Origin: Prochlorococcus sp. AG-402-M15
Lineage (GTDB): Bacteria; Cyanobacteriota; Cyanobacteriia; PCC-6307; Cyanobiaceae
Assembly (NCBI GenBank): GCA_003216615.1
Contig: QCIP01000001.1
Span: forward strand, 49,455-113,454
Direction of reading: 5' to 3'
Length of the DNA: 64,000 nt
Positions 26,483 to 34,469 of the stretch are shown here, piece by piece. A program made the translations under genes and the position numbers. The notes beneath the pieces were generated by a model. That model made no database searches. It had not been told where the DNA came from and worked only from the letters and a program-made list of their open reading frames with translations. Every line of letters begins with the position of its first letter. The first letter of the stretch is position 1.

Positions 26483-26640
26483 AAATTAATTTCTTTTTTT
26501 AATTGACTGTTTATCTTTCGGAACTATAACTCAAGTAAATAATCAATTTCTTATAAAAAGAAAATTCTCTATTATTTGTAGCAATAATTATTTCGTTCTT
26601 GAAAAATACTGGGCGCCCTTTGTGTTTTTGTATCTTTACT

Positions 26641-26835
26641 TCATGTTTTTTGTATCTTTTGTAATTCTTTCAGATTTTTTATGTTATCAATAGCATCATC
26701 AATATTTTTGTGAAAATTGCACTGGCCAAGATAACAACCTATAAATCTTAGGAATTTTCTCTTGCCACCACTTATTTCATATTTATGAATTGTTCCTCCA
26801 TCAATAGGAGCATAAATAAGTTTTGGTAATGCCAT
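26641..26835 (-). CDS. Small soluble protein, 64 aa
   Basis: I do not recognise a family. The first 35 residues are beta-like (LIYAPIDGGTIHKYEISGGKRKFLRFIG); two cysteines (C34 and C39) are close together. The end is a helical, lysine-rich stretch (IDNIKNLKELQKIQK). It stands alone at the start of the accessory patch with AT-rich gaps on both sides. Confidence 0.6.
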   Translation of the reverse strand: MALPKLIYAPIDGGTIHKYEISGGKRKFLRFIGCYLGQCNFHKNIDDAIDNIKNLKELQKIQKT

Positions 26836-27196
26836 ATTGATTTTGTTTTTAATTCTTAATTAAACAATAATTCATCTTCAAATGCATTTCCATAGCTCAA
26901 TCTATATATTTAATAATTAATTTACTTATTATTGAATAATTATTTATTGAAAACCTATTAATTATTTTGTGTTTATTAATTATTAATATGGATTTTTCAT
27001 TATGCCAAAAGCATTTAATTGTTTTTAAAAAAATTACTAAAAATTAAAACGATAAAATAATTACTTATAGAGATTTTAACTTCCAAAATATGCAATAGCT
27101 TTTTCTTAATATACAAATTTTTCTATAATTTTTAATAAAGCATAGCCATCATAGTTAAATTCTAAACTATATTAAATTTGCAATTTGTGAAATATT
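26836..27196. other. Gene-free AT-rich interval
   Basis: The interval is 361 bases of very AT-rich DNA between two divergently placed small genes. Apart from short AT-rich direct repeats (AATTATTAATTA-like) I see no open frame longer than a few codons, no tRNA and no good terminator. Promoters of the two flanking genes should be near its ends. Confidence 0.6.
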
Positions 27197-27538
27197 ATGA
27201 TCAAAAGAGTTTTTACGATATTTATTTTAACTTTGATTCTTCTGTTTAGTAGTCCAGTTTATTCATCAGATACTTCTTCTAAAACTCTTGAAAAGTATAC
27301 TAAAAAGATTTCTAATAAATTTACTAGAACTTATTGCAACACCAGCAAATTCGGTATTTCTTATGAAGGAGCTTTGGCATTTGCTATTGGAGAGACTAAT
27401 AAGGAATTTAAACATAATAAACTCAATAATTTGTTAGATTATTCTCTACTAAAAAATTCAATAGTTAATGATTTAGAAAATAATTGCCAGGTTTATGATT
27501 TTCCTATTAATAGCTTAGAAAATTTAAAATTTAATTAG
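27197..27538 (+). CDS. Secreted small protein of unknown function, 113 aa
   Basis: It has a signal peptide (FTIFILTLILLFSSPVYSS, cleavage about residue 23), so the mature protein is about 90 residues, in the periplasm or thylakoid lumen. The mature part is helical, with two cysteines (YCNTSKFG and NNCQVYD) that could form one disulfide, and the segment GISYEGALAFAIGETNKEF. No family is recognised. Confidence 0.72.
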   Translation: MIKRVFTIFILTLILLFSSPVYSSDTSSKTLEKYTKKISNKFTRTYCNTSKFGISYEGALAFAIGETNKEFKHNKLNNLLDYSLLKNSIVNDLENNCQVYDFPINSLENLKFN

Positions 27539-27559
27539 AAAATAGGCATTGTTAAAGTG

Positions 27560-27742
27560 TTATTTTTTACCTATCCAATCATTGGGTTTCTCCATCATCC
27601 ACTCAAAAACCCCCTTGGCATCAAGGTTTTTAGATGCATAAACAAACAAAATTGGAAATATTAAAATTACTGCTCCAATAACTGCTAATTCTGTTTTACC
27701 GATCCCCATCTCACTGATTGTTAAGGCAAAATAATTTATCAT
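27560..27742 (-). CDS. Single-span small membrane protein, 60 aa
   Basis: It has one strong membrane span (ELAVIGAVILIFPILFVYASK) followed by a conserved-looking soluble tail GVFEWMMEKPNDWIGKK. The start may be Met1 or Met12 (MGIGKTELA). The Trp-rich tail suggests a membrane-surface contact. The short length and form recall low-mass photosystem or NDH subunits, but no named subunit matches. Confidence 0.6.
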   Translation of the reverse strand: MINYFALTISEMGIGKTELAVIGAVILIFPILFVYASKNLDAKGVFEWMMEKPNDWIGKK

Positions 27743-27907
27743 TATCTTTATTTAATTAAAATTTGTCTCTACATAATTTATAAAAAATTTTTTATTATTA
27801 CATTTATTTATAAAAAATCTTAATTGTTTATAGTGAAAGATATTTGTATAAAGTACCTATTTTATTGAGGCAAAGTTTCTAATAATTTAATAGTATGATT
27901 ATATTTA

Positions 27908-28057
27908 ATGGTTATGAATCATGAAATTATTATTTTTACACCTATTTTTGTAGTATTGATTGGATTTATATTTTTTTTAACTTTAAAAAAAAGAAAAAGA
28001 TCAGCTAAAAGTATTTATAAATTAATAGATGATTTAGAAAAAAAATACATATATTAA
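27908..28057 (+). CDS. Single-span membrane peptide, 49 aa
   Basis: This short open frame encodes a membrane span (IIIFTPIFVVLIGFIFFLTL) followed by a strongly basic stretch KKRKRSAK and an acidic end LIDDLEKKYIY. The order span-then-positive fits an N-out/C-in membrane peptide. It may start at Met1 or Met3. It is convergent with the following 98-residue gene. Confidence 0.45.
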   Translation: MVMNHEIIIFTPIFVVLIGFIFFLTLKKRKRSAKSIYKLIDDLEKKYIY

Positions 28058-28078
28058 TCGTTTTTAAAAGAAAAAAAA

Positions 28079-28375
28079 TTAATCAAATTCTATACCAACT
28101 TCTTCTTTTAAATCTCTTTCTAAATCTGGAAGATGTGGTTCAACCCAGTGATCTTTGTTATCAATACCAGTTGAATTAACATAGTTCATGATGTGTTGAT
28201 CTACTTGTTTATACAGATCATGCAAATTTAAATCCATACGGATTTCATTTGCAATTTCAGAGACTTGTTTTTCAGTTAAACAATGATCAGGATGAAGTAA
28301 ATTACAGCAAGGTATTCTCTTCTCAATCAATTCATTTAGATTGATTTTTATTTCGTAATCTTGATGAATAGTCAT
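28079..28375 (-). CDS. Soluble protein of unknown function, 98 aa
   Basis: I do not recognise a family. The sequence is acidic and helical, with PCCNLLHPDHC-type cysteines and histidines near residues 22-32 that could bind a metal, followed by LTEKQVSEIANEIRMDL and a C-terminal acidic end. No signal peptide or membrane span is seen. Confidence 0.65.
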   Translation of the reverse strand: MTIHQDYEIKINLNELIEKRIPCCNLLHPDHCLTEKQVSEIANEIRMDLNLHDLYKQVDQHIMNYVNSTGIDNKDHWVEPHLPDLERDLKEEVGIEFD

Positions 28376-28468
28376 AGATTCTATAGTTTTACATTTATTT
28401 TAATTATGGTTAAGGTTTTGTATATCTTTAGTCAAGAAACAAAGTTTTTAAGTATCCATGAAATATTT

Positions 28469-28624
28469 TTAAATAAATAGATCTTCCAAATCTTTATACA
28501 ATTCATCATCCTCTTTTGAGTTTTCTATAGGGTCATTATTATCAACTGAAAGTTCTTTTTTTGAAGTATAGAATATATATCCAAGAGCTCCAAAAAACAA
28601 GGTTGTAGGTAGAATCATTAGCAT
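28469..28624 (-). CDS. Small membrane-anchored acidic peptide, 51 aa
   Basis: The N-terminus is a membrane anchor (MLMILPTTLFFGALGYIFY). The rest is strongly acidic (DNNDPIENSKEDDE, then LYKDLEDLFI). Its start is divergent from the DNA-binding-like gene at 28694, and the 69-base gap between them carries an inverted repeat. Small size lowers confidence. Confidence 0.45.
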   Translation of the reverse strand: MLMILPTTLFFGALGYIFYTSKKELSVDNNDPIENSKEDDELYKDLEDLFI

Positions 28625-28650
28625 TTAATTGACTTATTATGAATATAGTG

Positions 28651-28675
28651 CAACACTTATTACAGTCAAGTGCTG
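28651..28675. promoter_or_regulatory. Inverted repeat of AAGTGYTG, possible operator
   Basis: CAACACTT (28651-28658) and AAGTGCTG (28668-28675) form an inverted repeat with 7 of 8 matches, 9 bases apart, in the divergent gap before the gene at 28694. The same 8-base word recurs after the end of that gene, so this may be its own operator. Confidence 0.3.
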
Positions 28676-28693
28676 AACTTTAATTAATTTTAG

Positions 28694-29092
28694 ATGCCTA
28701 CCAAAAAAAAAAGAGTTGGTTTTATTCCAAGAGAAGATGTTATGAGAGCAATTGATAAACTGAGCATTGAGAATAATCTAAGTAATTCAAAAATAATCAG
28801 TATTTTAGTTGAGGAAGCACTTACTATAAGAGGTATATTTAACCAAAAAACAGGAAAGCTAACCCAATCATATAAAACAATTAAAGATGATTTACATGAT
28901 TTATCTGAAGATTGTAATAGTTTTAAAGATAAAGAAAAATTAACAATTAATACTAAATTTGGAAGTGATATAAATCCTGAAAAAACAACTCTTTTAAAAC
29001 AAACAAATCAGGATCCTTTTGATTTGAATACTTATAAAAAGTTCTTGTCATTCATTAAATTTCAGGAAATGATGAATGAATATGATACTTAA
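28694..29092 (+). CDS. Ribbon-helix-helix-like protein, 132 aa
   Basis: The first 50 residues (KKKRVGFIPREDVMRAIDKL, then NLSNSKIISILVEEALTIRG) look like a MetJ/Arc/CopG ribbon-helix-helix domain: a basic beta strand, a helix, a short turn and a second helix. The remaining 80 residues are polar without a known domain. If correct, it is a dimeric DNA-binding protein, and the AAGTGYTG repeats on both sides of the gene are candidate targets. No toxin gene is adjacent. Confidence 0.6.
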   Translation: MPTKKKRVGFIPREDVMRAIDKLSIENNLSNSKIISILVEEALTIRGIFNQKTGKLTQSYKTIKDDLHDLSEDCNSFKDKEKLTINTKFGSDINPEKTTLLKQTNQDPFDLNTYKKFLSFIKFQEMMNEYDT

Positions 29093-29094
29093 AA

Positions 29095-29116
29095 AAGTGT
29101 TGCTAAGTACAGCACT
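29095..29116. promoter_or_regulatory. Second AAGTGYTG pair, after the RHH-like gene
   Basis: AAGTGTTG (29095-29102) faces CAGCACT (29110-29116) as an inverted repeat 7 bases apart, starting 2 bases after the stop codon. It could be an operator for the gene at 29227 or an RNA hairpin; no T-run follows, so a terminator is less likely. Confidence 0.3.
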
Positions 29117-29226
29117 GTGCGCTAAATTTAATATGTATTTATATGCTGGAGATTAACTTTTTAGAAATTATTTATTAACATTTCAAAATCCTGAAATCAA
29201 TTAATCAAAAAAAATATTACTTTGTT

Positions 29227-29541
29227 ATGAAATCATCATTCCCAATTTTTTCTATAAATCTTCTACCTCCTGAAAGATTATATTGCAACTTTAATTATTG
29301 GAGTTCTTTGTTTTCTAAGGATATGCAAATTTTATGGGATAGAGCTCATGGGGTTCCTTTAGAAAAACTCCCCAAAGGGGTTTCTGATATGATTTTTCCC
29401 TATTTATTACTTGCACTTTCAGATTATAAGACTTCTCAAATAAATAAAATGAATGGAATAGGATTAGACAATCTATTAAGTCTTTGGTTTGATAAGTACT
29501 TGTTGAATAAAAATGGATACTTCGAACTTATTAAAAAGTAA
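29227..29541 (+). CDS. Protein of unknown function, 104 aa
   Basis: I do not recognise a family. It is rich in aromatic residues (YCNFNYWSSLF, then ILWDRAHGVPLEKLPKGVSDMIFPYLLLAL) and looks like a compact helical soluble or peripheral protein. It has no signal peptide. It follows the RHH-like gene by 134 bases on the same strand, so it may be controlled by it. Confidence 0.62.
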   Translation: MKSSFPIFSINLLPPERLYCNFNYWSSLFSKDMQILWDRAHGVPLEKLPKGVSDMIFPYLLLALSDYKTSQINKMNGIGLDNLLSLWFDKYLLNKNGYFELIKK

Positions 29542-30028
29542 TTTTTAAAAATTAACACTTTTATTAAAGTAGATTATATCTTGAAATTTTTTTAAATAAA
29601 AATGTTTTAGTGATTTTTTTGTGATTATCACATCAATAATCTTGCTATAAATTAAATAAATGAATTGAAAATGGTTAATTTAAATTTTCTTTCAGAAAAT
29701 ATTTGTATTGTTATTTTGATGATACTAACAAACAGAAATATAAAATTAAGAAGATCAATTTAAATGCATTTCAGTTCAAAGACTCTTAGCTTAATATTAA
29801 ATCTATTATTCTTTTTACTTATCTTTGTTTTTTAGTTTTAGTTTTACTAATTTACTTTTAATGATTTTAGAATTATTTTTTAAAATAATTTAGTCATCTA
29901 AAATAAATTATATTCTTATAAAAAGAAATTTCTTCATTTCGCAATTTTCTTAAAAATTATCTTAAATTTATATTTTTTATTGACTTTTATTATTGATCAA
30001 AGGATAATGACAAAAATAAATTTTAATT
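29542..30028. other. Gene-poor AT-rich interval with a palindrome and two minute reading frames
   Basis: This interval of 487 bases contains a perfect 13-base palindrome with an extended -10 downstream of it (listed apart). It also has two adjoining tiny frames, 29671-29763 (30 residues) and 29764-29835 (23 residues, almost fully hydrophobic), the second starting directly after the stop of the first. I do not call these as genes. Nothing else was recognised. Confidence 0.5.
29620..29632. promoter_or_regulatory. Perfect 13-base palindrome TGTGATTATCACA
   Basis: The arms TGTGAT and ATCACA are exact complements around one central base. An extended -10 (TTGCTATAAA, TATAAA at 29646-29651) follows 13 bases later, so the palindrome sits about where a -35 element or activator site would be. 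The spacing differs from the Crp consensus TGTGA-N6-TCACA. Confidence 0.35.
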
Positions 30029-30202
30029 GTGAATTCTCATTTAAATACCTTCGATTATGTTGTTGACGATCTACTTGCTTCTGATGTTCATTTATTAAAA
30101 GGGGAACTTGATTATTTACTTATGCAACATTTATTTAATTCAATTGATTTAAGTGTTATTTCTTCAACCGAATCAACAGATAACGATTCAATAGCAGCCT
30201 AA
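30029..30202 (+). CDS. Small acidic protein, 57 aa
   Basis: It starts with GTG at 30029. The protein is acidic and helical (FDYVVDDLLASDVHLLKGELDYLLMQHLF, with Ser/Thr/Asp in the last 15 residues). There is no cysteine and no membrane span. The ordered amphipathic pattern suggests a real small protein, but no family is known to me. The next small gene follows 7 bases later. Confidence 0.5.
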   Translation: MNSHLNTFDYVVDDLLASDVHLLKGELDYLLMQHLFNSIDLSVISSTESTDNDSIAA

Positions 30203-30209
30203 TTTTATT

Positions 30210-30323
30210 ATGAAAATTTTATACGATAAGATTTGGGTCCCCATTTTTGGTTATATTTTATCCAAATTTGTTTTTTTAATAGAAGGTAAAAATCAGGACT
30301 CTAAAAATAAAAAAAAAGAATAA
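30210..30323 (+). CDS. Small basic peptide with one hydrophobic segment, 37 aa
   Basis: The sequence is KILYDKIWVPIFGYILSK, then FVFLIEG, then a lysine/asparagine tail NKKKE. A membrane-surface or single-span topology is possible. The start is 7 bases after the previous small gene's stop, which supports a two-gene unit. The evidence for expression is weak. Confidence 0.35.
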   Translation: MKILYDKIWVPIFGYILSKFVFLIEGKNQDSKNKKKE

Positions 30324-30461
30324 TTGCTTTTTAGGCTTAATAAAGTGTCTTTAATTACATAATCAAACTCAATATATTTTGATAACAACAAAAGAGGTAC
30401 TTTAAATTTATAAAAATATGCATTGTTGAAATATGTACTAATTGCTTTTAAGCAAATTAAA

Positions 30462-30641
30462 ATGAGCAAAATTAATACCTTAAAGCCATATACAGTTTAT
30501 TATCGCGACTTTCAAAATATTAGATTAGAAAATTGTTTTTATGCTTGTGATGCTTACGAAGCAAGAACACTAGCAATGGAATTTAATAAATATATTAATG
30601 AACATCCAAATAGTATTGATCTTATAAGATGTGAAAATTGA
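30462..30641 (+). CDS. Small soluble protein, 59 aa
   Basis: The ATG at 30462 is preferred; frames starting with TTG at 30423 add 13 residues. The protein has a beta strand YTVYYRDFQNIRLENCFYAC, then an alpha segment AYEARTLAMEFNKYINEHP, then IDLIRCEN, a compact alpha/beta shape. No family is recognised. It is convergent with urtE, 35 bases away. Confidence 0.6.
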   Translation: MSKINTLKPYTVYYRDFQNIRLENCFYACDAYEARTLAMEFNKYINEHPNSIDLIRCEN

Positions 30642-30676
30642 TTTAAATTTTTTAATTGTTTTAGAATAAAGAATTT

Positions 30677-31384
30677 CTAAACGCTTAAAAATCTATCTAT
30701 AACATCTTGACTTAATTCAGAGGTTTGTCCGCTTGCCACAATTCCGCCTCTTTGCATTGCATAGTATTTATTAGCTTGCTTAACAAAATGTAGATGCTGT
30801 TCTACTAATAATACACTTATTTTTGTTTCTTTGATAATAGTTTTAATTGCATTCTCGATATCAATTACGATGTTGGGTTGAATCCCTTCAGTTGGTTCAT
30901 CTAGAAGAAGTAGTTGAGGTTTCCCAAGCAGCGCTCTTGCAATAGCCAACTGTTGTTGCTGACCCCCACTTAAATCGCCACCTTTCCTTTTTAAAAAGTC
31001 TCGTAATATAGGAAAGAGATCAAATACTATATTATCTATTTTTTTGTTTTTAATAAGACCACCTGGAAGAGCTTCTAGTCCCATTAATAAATTTTCTTCT
31101 ACCGTTAAATATGGTATGATTTCTCTACCTTGAGGGACATAAGCAACACCTAATTTAGCTCTTTGATGGGGTTCTCTTCGAACTAACGAATTGCCATTAA
31201 ATAATATTTCTCCACTTTTTGGCTTCAAAAGCCCAATAAGTGACTTAAGTAATGTAGTTTTACCAACTCCGTTCCTTCCAATAAGACATACCATTTCACC
31301 AGTGTTAACAGTCAAATCAACATCTCTTAGGATGTGACTCTCTCCATAAAATGTATTTAGTGACTTAATTTCTAAAACTTTCAC
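30677..31384 (-). CDS. urtE: Urea ABC transporter ATP-binding subunit UrtE
   Basis: This is one of the two ATPases of the urea importer UrtABCDE. It is 235 residues, LivF-like, with Walker A GRNGVGKTT, signature LSGGQQQQ and Walker B LLLLDEPTEG. VEQHLHF is the switch region. It directly follows urtD (next base), and the order urtA-B-C-D-E fixes the assignment. It is the last gene of the operon. Confidence 0.95.
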   Translation of the reverse strand: MKVLEIKSLNTFYGESHILRDVDLTVNTGEMVCLIGRNGVGKTTLLKSLIGLLKPKSGEILFNGNSLVRREPHQRAKLGVAYVPQGREIIPYLTVEENLLMGLEALPGGLIKNKKIDNIVFDLFPILRDFLKRKGGDLSGGQQQQLAIARALLGKPQLLLLDEPTEGIQPNIVIDIENAIKTIIKETKISVLLVEQHLHFVKQANKYYAMQRGGIVASGQTSELSQDVIDRFLSV

Positions 31385-32137
31385 TTATAAATCCTCCTGT
31401 TTACCAAGGTATACCTCGATTACTTTTGGATCACTTTGAATTTTATCCATTGAACCTTCACATAATACTGAACCTTGATTTAATACCGTTACGTTACTTT
31501 CAAGACGCCTTATAAACTCCATATCATGATCAATTACTAAAACGGTATTTTCACCCGAAAGTGATTTAAGTAGATCTGCGGTTAGCTCTGTTTCCTCATC
31601 AGTTAATCCTGCCACTGGTTCATCTATTAACATCAAAGATGGTTTTTGACCTAAAAGCATTGCTATTTCCAACCATTGTTTTTGACCATGAGAAAGTGAA
31701 CCGGCTTTAATTTCTGATTTGCTTGATAAATTAACTATTTTCATAAGTTTATTAACTTCTTCTAGTTTATTTTCAGATGGTTTGTTGGCTATTAATTTTA
31801 TAGTTGATGAATATTGACTTACAGATATTTCTAGATTTTCTTGAACACTTAGATTCTCAAAAACTCTTGGACTTTGGAATTTTCTCCCAACACCAATCCT
31901 TGCAATTTTGTGTTCTTTTTTTCCTACTAAGGACTTTCCCTTAAAAAAGACATCCCCTTTTGTAGGTTTAACTTTTCCAGTTATTACGTCAAGAAAAGTT
32001 GTCTTGCCTGCTCCATTGGGCCCAATAACTGCTCTTAGTTCACCTTTGGTTAACTTTAAGTTTAAATTATTTAAAGCCAAAAAACCCTCAAAACTTACAC
32101 TAACATCTTTTAAATTAAGTATGAATTCTTTTACCAT
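31385..32137 (-). CDS. urtD: Urea ABC transporter ATP-binding subunit UrtD
   Basis: This is the second ATPase of the urea importer, LivG-like, 250 residues. Walker A is GPNGAGKTT, the signature is LSHGQKQW and Walker B is LMLIDEPVAGL; the switch segment is VIDHDMEF. The replacement of LSGGQ by LSHGQ is typical of the UrtD/LivG group. It starts one base after urtC. Confidence 0.95.
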   Translation of the reverse strand: MVKEFILNLKDVSVSFEGFLALNNLNLKLTKGELRAVIGPNGAGKTTFLDVITGKVKPTKGDVFFKGKSLVGKKEHKIARIGVGRKFQSPRVFENLSVQENLEISVSQYSSTIKLIANKPSENKLEEVNKLMKIVNLSSKSEIKAGSLSHGQKQWLEIAMLLGQKPSLMLIDEPVAGLTDEETELTADLLKSLSGENTVLVIDHDMEFIRRLESNVTVLNQGSVLCEGSMDKIQSDPKVIEVYLGKQEDL

Positions 32138-32138
32138 T

Positions 32139-33242
32139 TTAAATCCCCTCTTTTTTGTTTGCTTCTAGACTTGGATAAGTAGCAATAAATCTTTTAACTC
32201 CAAACCTTGTGAGTAAATTTCGAGGTCCTCCATTATTTATCCAACCAATAACCCCTTCAGGGAGAATAGTTACAACAAGGATAAACAAACCACCTTGTAT
32301 AAATATCCAGCCACCTGGAATTAATCCTTGAACAAAACTCTCCCCAAGTCTAATAAAAAATGCACCAAGAATAGCTCCAAGAAGTGTTCCTCTTCCACCA
32401 ACTGCAACCCAAATCACCATCTCTATTGAAAATGGTACCCTCATATATTGTGGGGATATAAGATCGGCTTGTACTGTAAACAAAGCTCCGGAAATTCCTG
32501 CTAAACATCCTGCAAAAGCAAATATTAGAGTTTTGAATAAAACAGGATTATATCCACTGAATCTTATTCTTGGTTCATCATCTCTGATACCTATAAGAAT
32601 ACTGCCAAACCTTTTACTTACAAGCCACTTACTAAATAAATAAAAAAGAATAACTAAGATCCCGCTTAAGTAATAAAAATATTTTTGGATTAATGGATCT
32701 CCAACCATCGTTCCAAATAAAATTGTGTTTGGTGTAGGCAGCCCATTTGTTCCATTAATTAATTTCTGTTGACCGTTAAAGAAATTAAAAAAAACAAGTA
32801 GTGCTGCTTGTGTAAGGATAGAAAAATAAACACCTTTAATCCTATTTCTGAAAACAAGATAACCTATTAAACCTGCTATTAGTCCAGGTATTAACCAGAT
32901 AGCTATTAGAGTAAATAATGGAGATTTAAATGGTTCCCAGAAAAATGGTAATTCCCTTACACCATACAAACCAAAAAATTCGGGTATTCCTTCTTTTAAG
33001 GAATTTAACTGGAGAAACATAGCGATGGCGTATCCACCTAACGAAAAAAATATTCCTTGCCCCAAACTTAGTAAACCAGTAAAACCCCAGCTTAAATCAA
33101 TACCTAGTGCGACTATACCTAATGATAAACACTTACCCAATATTTTTAATCTAGAATCACTCACTAATGAAGGCATTGCTATGAAAAGTGCTAATGCAAT
33201 AGCCCACCATAAATAAGAGATATATTTTTTTGATAATTTCAT
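32139..33242 (-). CDS. urtC: Urea ABC transporter permease UrtC
   Basis: This is the LivM-type permease of the urea importer, with about 9-10 membrane spans in 367 residues. The typical segments are LGIDLSWGFTGLLSLGQGIFFSLGG and later GIRDDEPRIRFSGYNP and WVAVGGRGTLLGAILGA, the coupling loop to the ATPases. It overlaps urtB by 4 bases (ATGA). Confidence 0.95.
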   Translation of the reverse strand: MKLSKKYISYLWWAIALALFIAMPSLVSDSRLKILGKCLSLGIVALGIDLSWGFTGLLSLGQGIFFSLGGYAIAMFLQLNSLKEGIPEFFGLYGVRELPFFWEPFKSPLFTLIAIWLIPGLIAGLIGYLVFRNRIKGVYFSILTQAALLVFFNFFNGQQKLINGTNGLPTPNTILFGTMVGDPLIQKYFYYLSGILVILFYLFSKWLVSKRFGSILIGIRDDEPRIRFSGYNPVLFKTLIFAFAGCLAGISGALFTVQADLISPQYMRVPFSIEMVIWVAVGGRGTLLGAILGAFFIRLGESFVQGLIPGGWIFIQGGLFILVVTILPEGVIGWINNGGPRNLLTRFGVKRFIATYPSLEANKKEGI

Positions 33243-34393
33243 GACTCTACCATCCTTCCTTTCTGAGGAAATAATCCTGAAGGTTTAAATTGTAGGAAAA
33301 TTATGATTAGAGTGAAAATCATTACTCTGGCCATACTAGTAGTAGCAAAGAAATTTACAATATTAGCCAAACTCTCAGGCATATTAGGCCATATAGTCAT
33401 TAACCTACCAGCACCGATTAGATCTGTCATTATCCCTATGCCAAAAGATGCTAATACAGTCCCAAGGAGATTTCCCACTCCTCCTAAGACTACAACCATA
33501 AAACAAGGAACTATATAGTTTTGACCTACGTTTGGCCCTACTGAACCAAGCAAGGAAACTGCAACACCTGCTACTCCAGCTAATCCAGAACCAATAGCAA
33601 AGGTCAATGTATCAACTTTTTTTGAAGATAGGCCAAGACATTCTGACATTGATCTATTCTGGGTTACAGCTCTAATTCTTAAACCCCATTCACTTAGGTT
33701 TAAAAAAATTAATACCGCTACAACGGAAATTAAGGTAATAAATATTATCCATAACCTGGTTTTAGGATAAGTTTCACCAAAAATATCTATGGGTCCTCTC
33801 ATCCATTTTGGTGCTGTAACATCAACATTTCTTGAGTCAGCTCTACTCAGTCTTGAAATATTTGAGGCTATAAAATTTGTCGAAAGAATTCCCAGCGTTA
33901 CAGAAAATGCCCAAATTGATAAATCAATATATTTTTTATAGGCAAAATTTAGAAATTTGTCTTTTAATAAGTTTTTTATTGATATTCCAGAAATAAAAGT
34001 AATTATTATTCCTGGACCAACAGCCAAAGGAACACCTCTAACGAATTGCTGAAGAAGAAGGCTTACTCCCCATGTGGCTAGCAAAGTCTCCAGTGGGTTG
34101 CCATAAAGTTTTCTTATTATAAGTCTTTCAAGTAATATTCCAACGCAGGCGCTAAAAATGAATGCTATGAAAATTGATACAATTATATAACTTCCATAAA
34201 AGGGTTTTAAAAAAGGTTGTTTAAATAAAAGTTGGGTTACAAATGTAGAGTATGATCCAACCATTATTAGCTCTCCATGGGCAAGATTTATAACGCCCAT
34301 TAACCCGAAAACAATAGCTAAACCTAATGCTGCAATTAACAGAACAGAACCAATTGAAATACCTTCAAAGATAATGTCAAAAAATAGATCCAC
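33239..34393 (-). CDS. urtB: Urea ABC transporter permease UrtB
   Basis: This is the LivH-type permease of the urea importer, 384 residues, with about 8-9 spans. The segments FGLMGVINLAHGELIMVGSY, RIRAVTQNRSMSECLGL and VVVLGGVGNLLGT are typical of the family. It is separated from urtA by 76 bases carrying an intrinsic terminator, and it is translationally coupled to urtC. Confidence 0.95.
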   Translation of the reverse strand: MDLFFDIIFEGISIGSVLLIAALGLAIVFGLMGVINLAHGELIMVGSYSTFVTQLLFKQPFLKPFYGSYIIVSIFIAFIFSACVGILLERLIIRKLYGNPLETLLATWGVSLLLQQFVRGVPLAVGPGIIITFISGISIKNLLKDKFLNFAYKKYIDLSIWAFSVTLGILSTNFIASNISRLSRADSRNVDVTAPKWMRGPIDIFGETYPKTRLWIIFITLISVVAVLIFLNLSEWGLRIRAVTQNRSMSECLGLSSKKVDTLTFAIGSGLAGVAGVAVSLLGSVGPNVGQNYIVPCFMVVVLGGVGNLLGTVLASFGIGIMTDLIGAGRLMTIWPNMPESLANIVNFFATTSMARVMIFTLIIIFLQFKPSGLFPQKGRMVES

Positions 34394-34411
34394 TTAAATT
34401 AATTAAAAATT

Positions 34412-34450
34412 TTAAAAAAATAAAAGGGAACCTATAAAGTCCCCTTTTAT
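34412..34450 (-). terminator. Intrinsic terminator/attenuator between urtA and urtB
   Basis: On the - strand, AAAAGGG (34448-34442) pairs with CCCTTTT (34428-34422), followed by a T-rich stretch (34420-34414). The hairpin lies inside the urt operon after urtA. Partial read-through would give more binding protein than permease. Confidence 0.65.
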
Positions 34451-34469
34451 GTATAGTTAGGAAGTTTGG

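Noticed and set aside
26611..26618. GC-only palindrome GGGCGCCC in AT-rich DNA
   Set aside because: No T run and no longer stem around it; could be chance. No function could be supported.
30345..30358. GTG-N8-TAC, resembling an NtcA box upstream of the 59-residue gene
   Set aside because: One mismatch and no TA-N3-T element at the 22-base distance; probably chance in AT-rich DNA.
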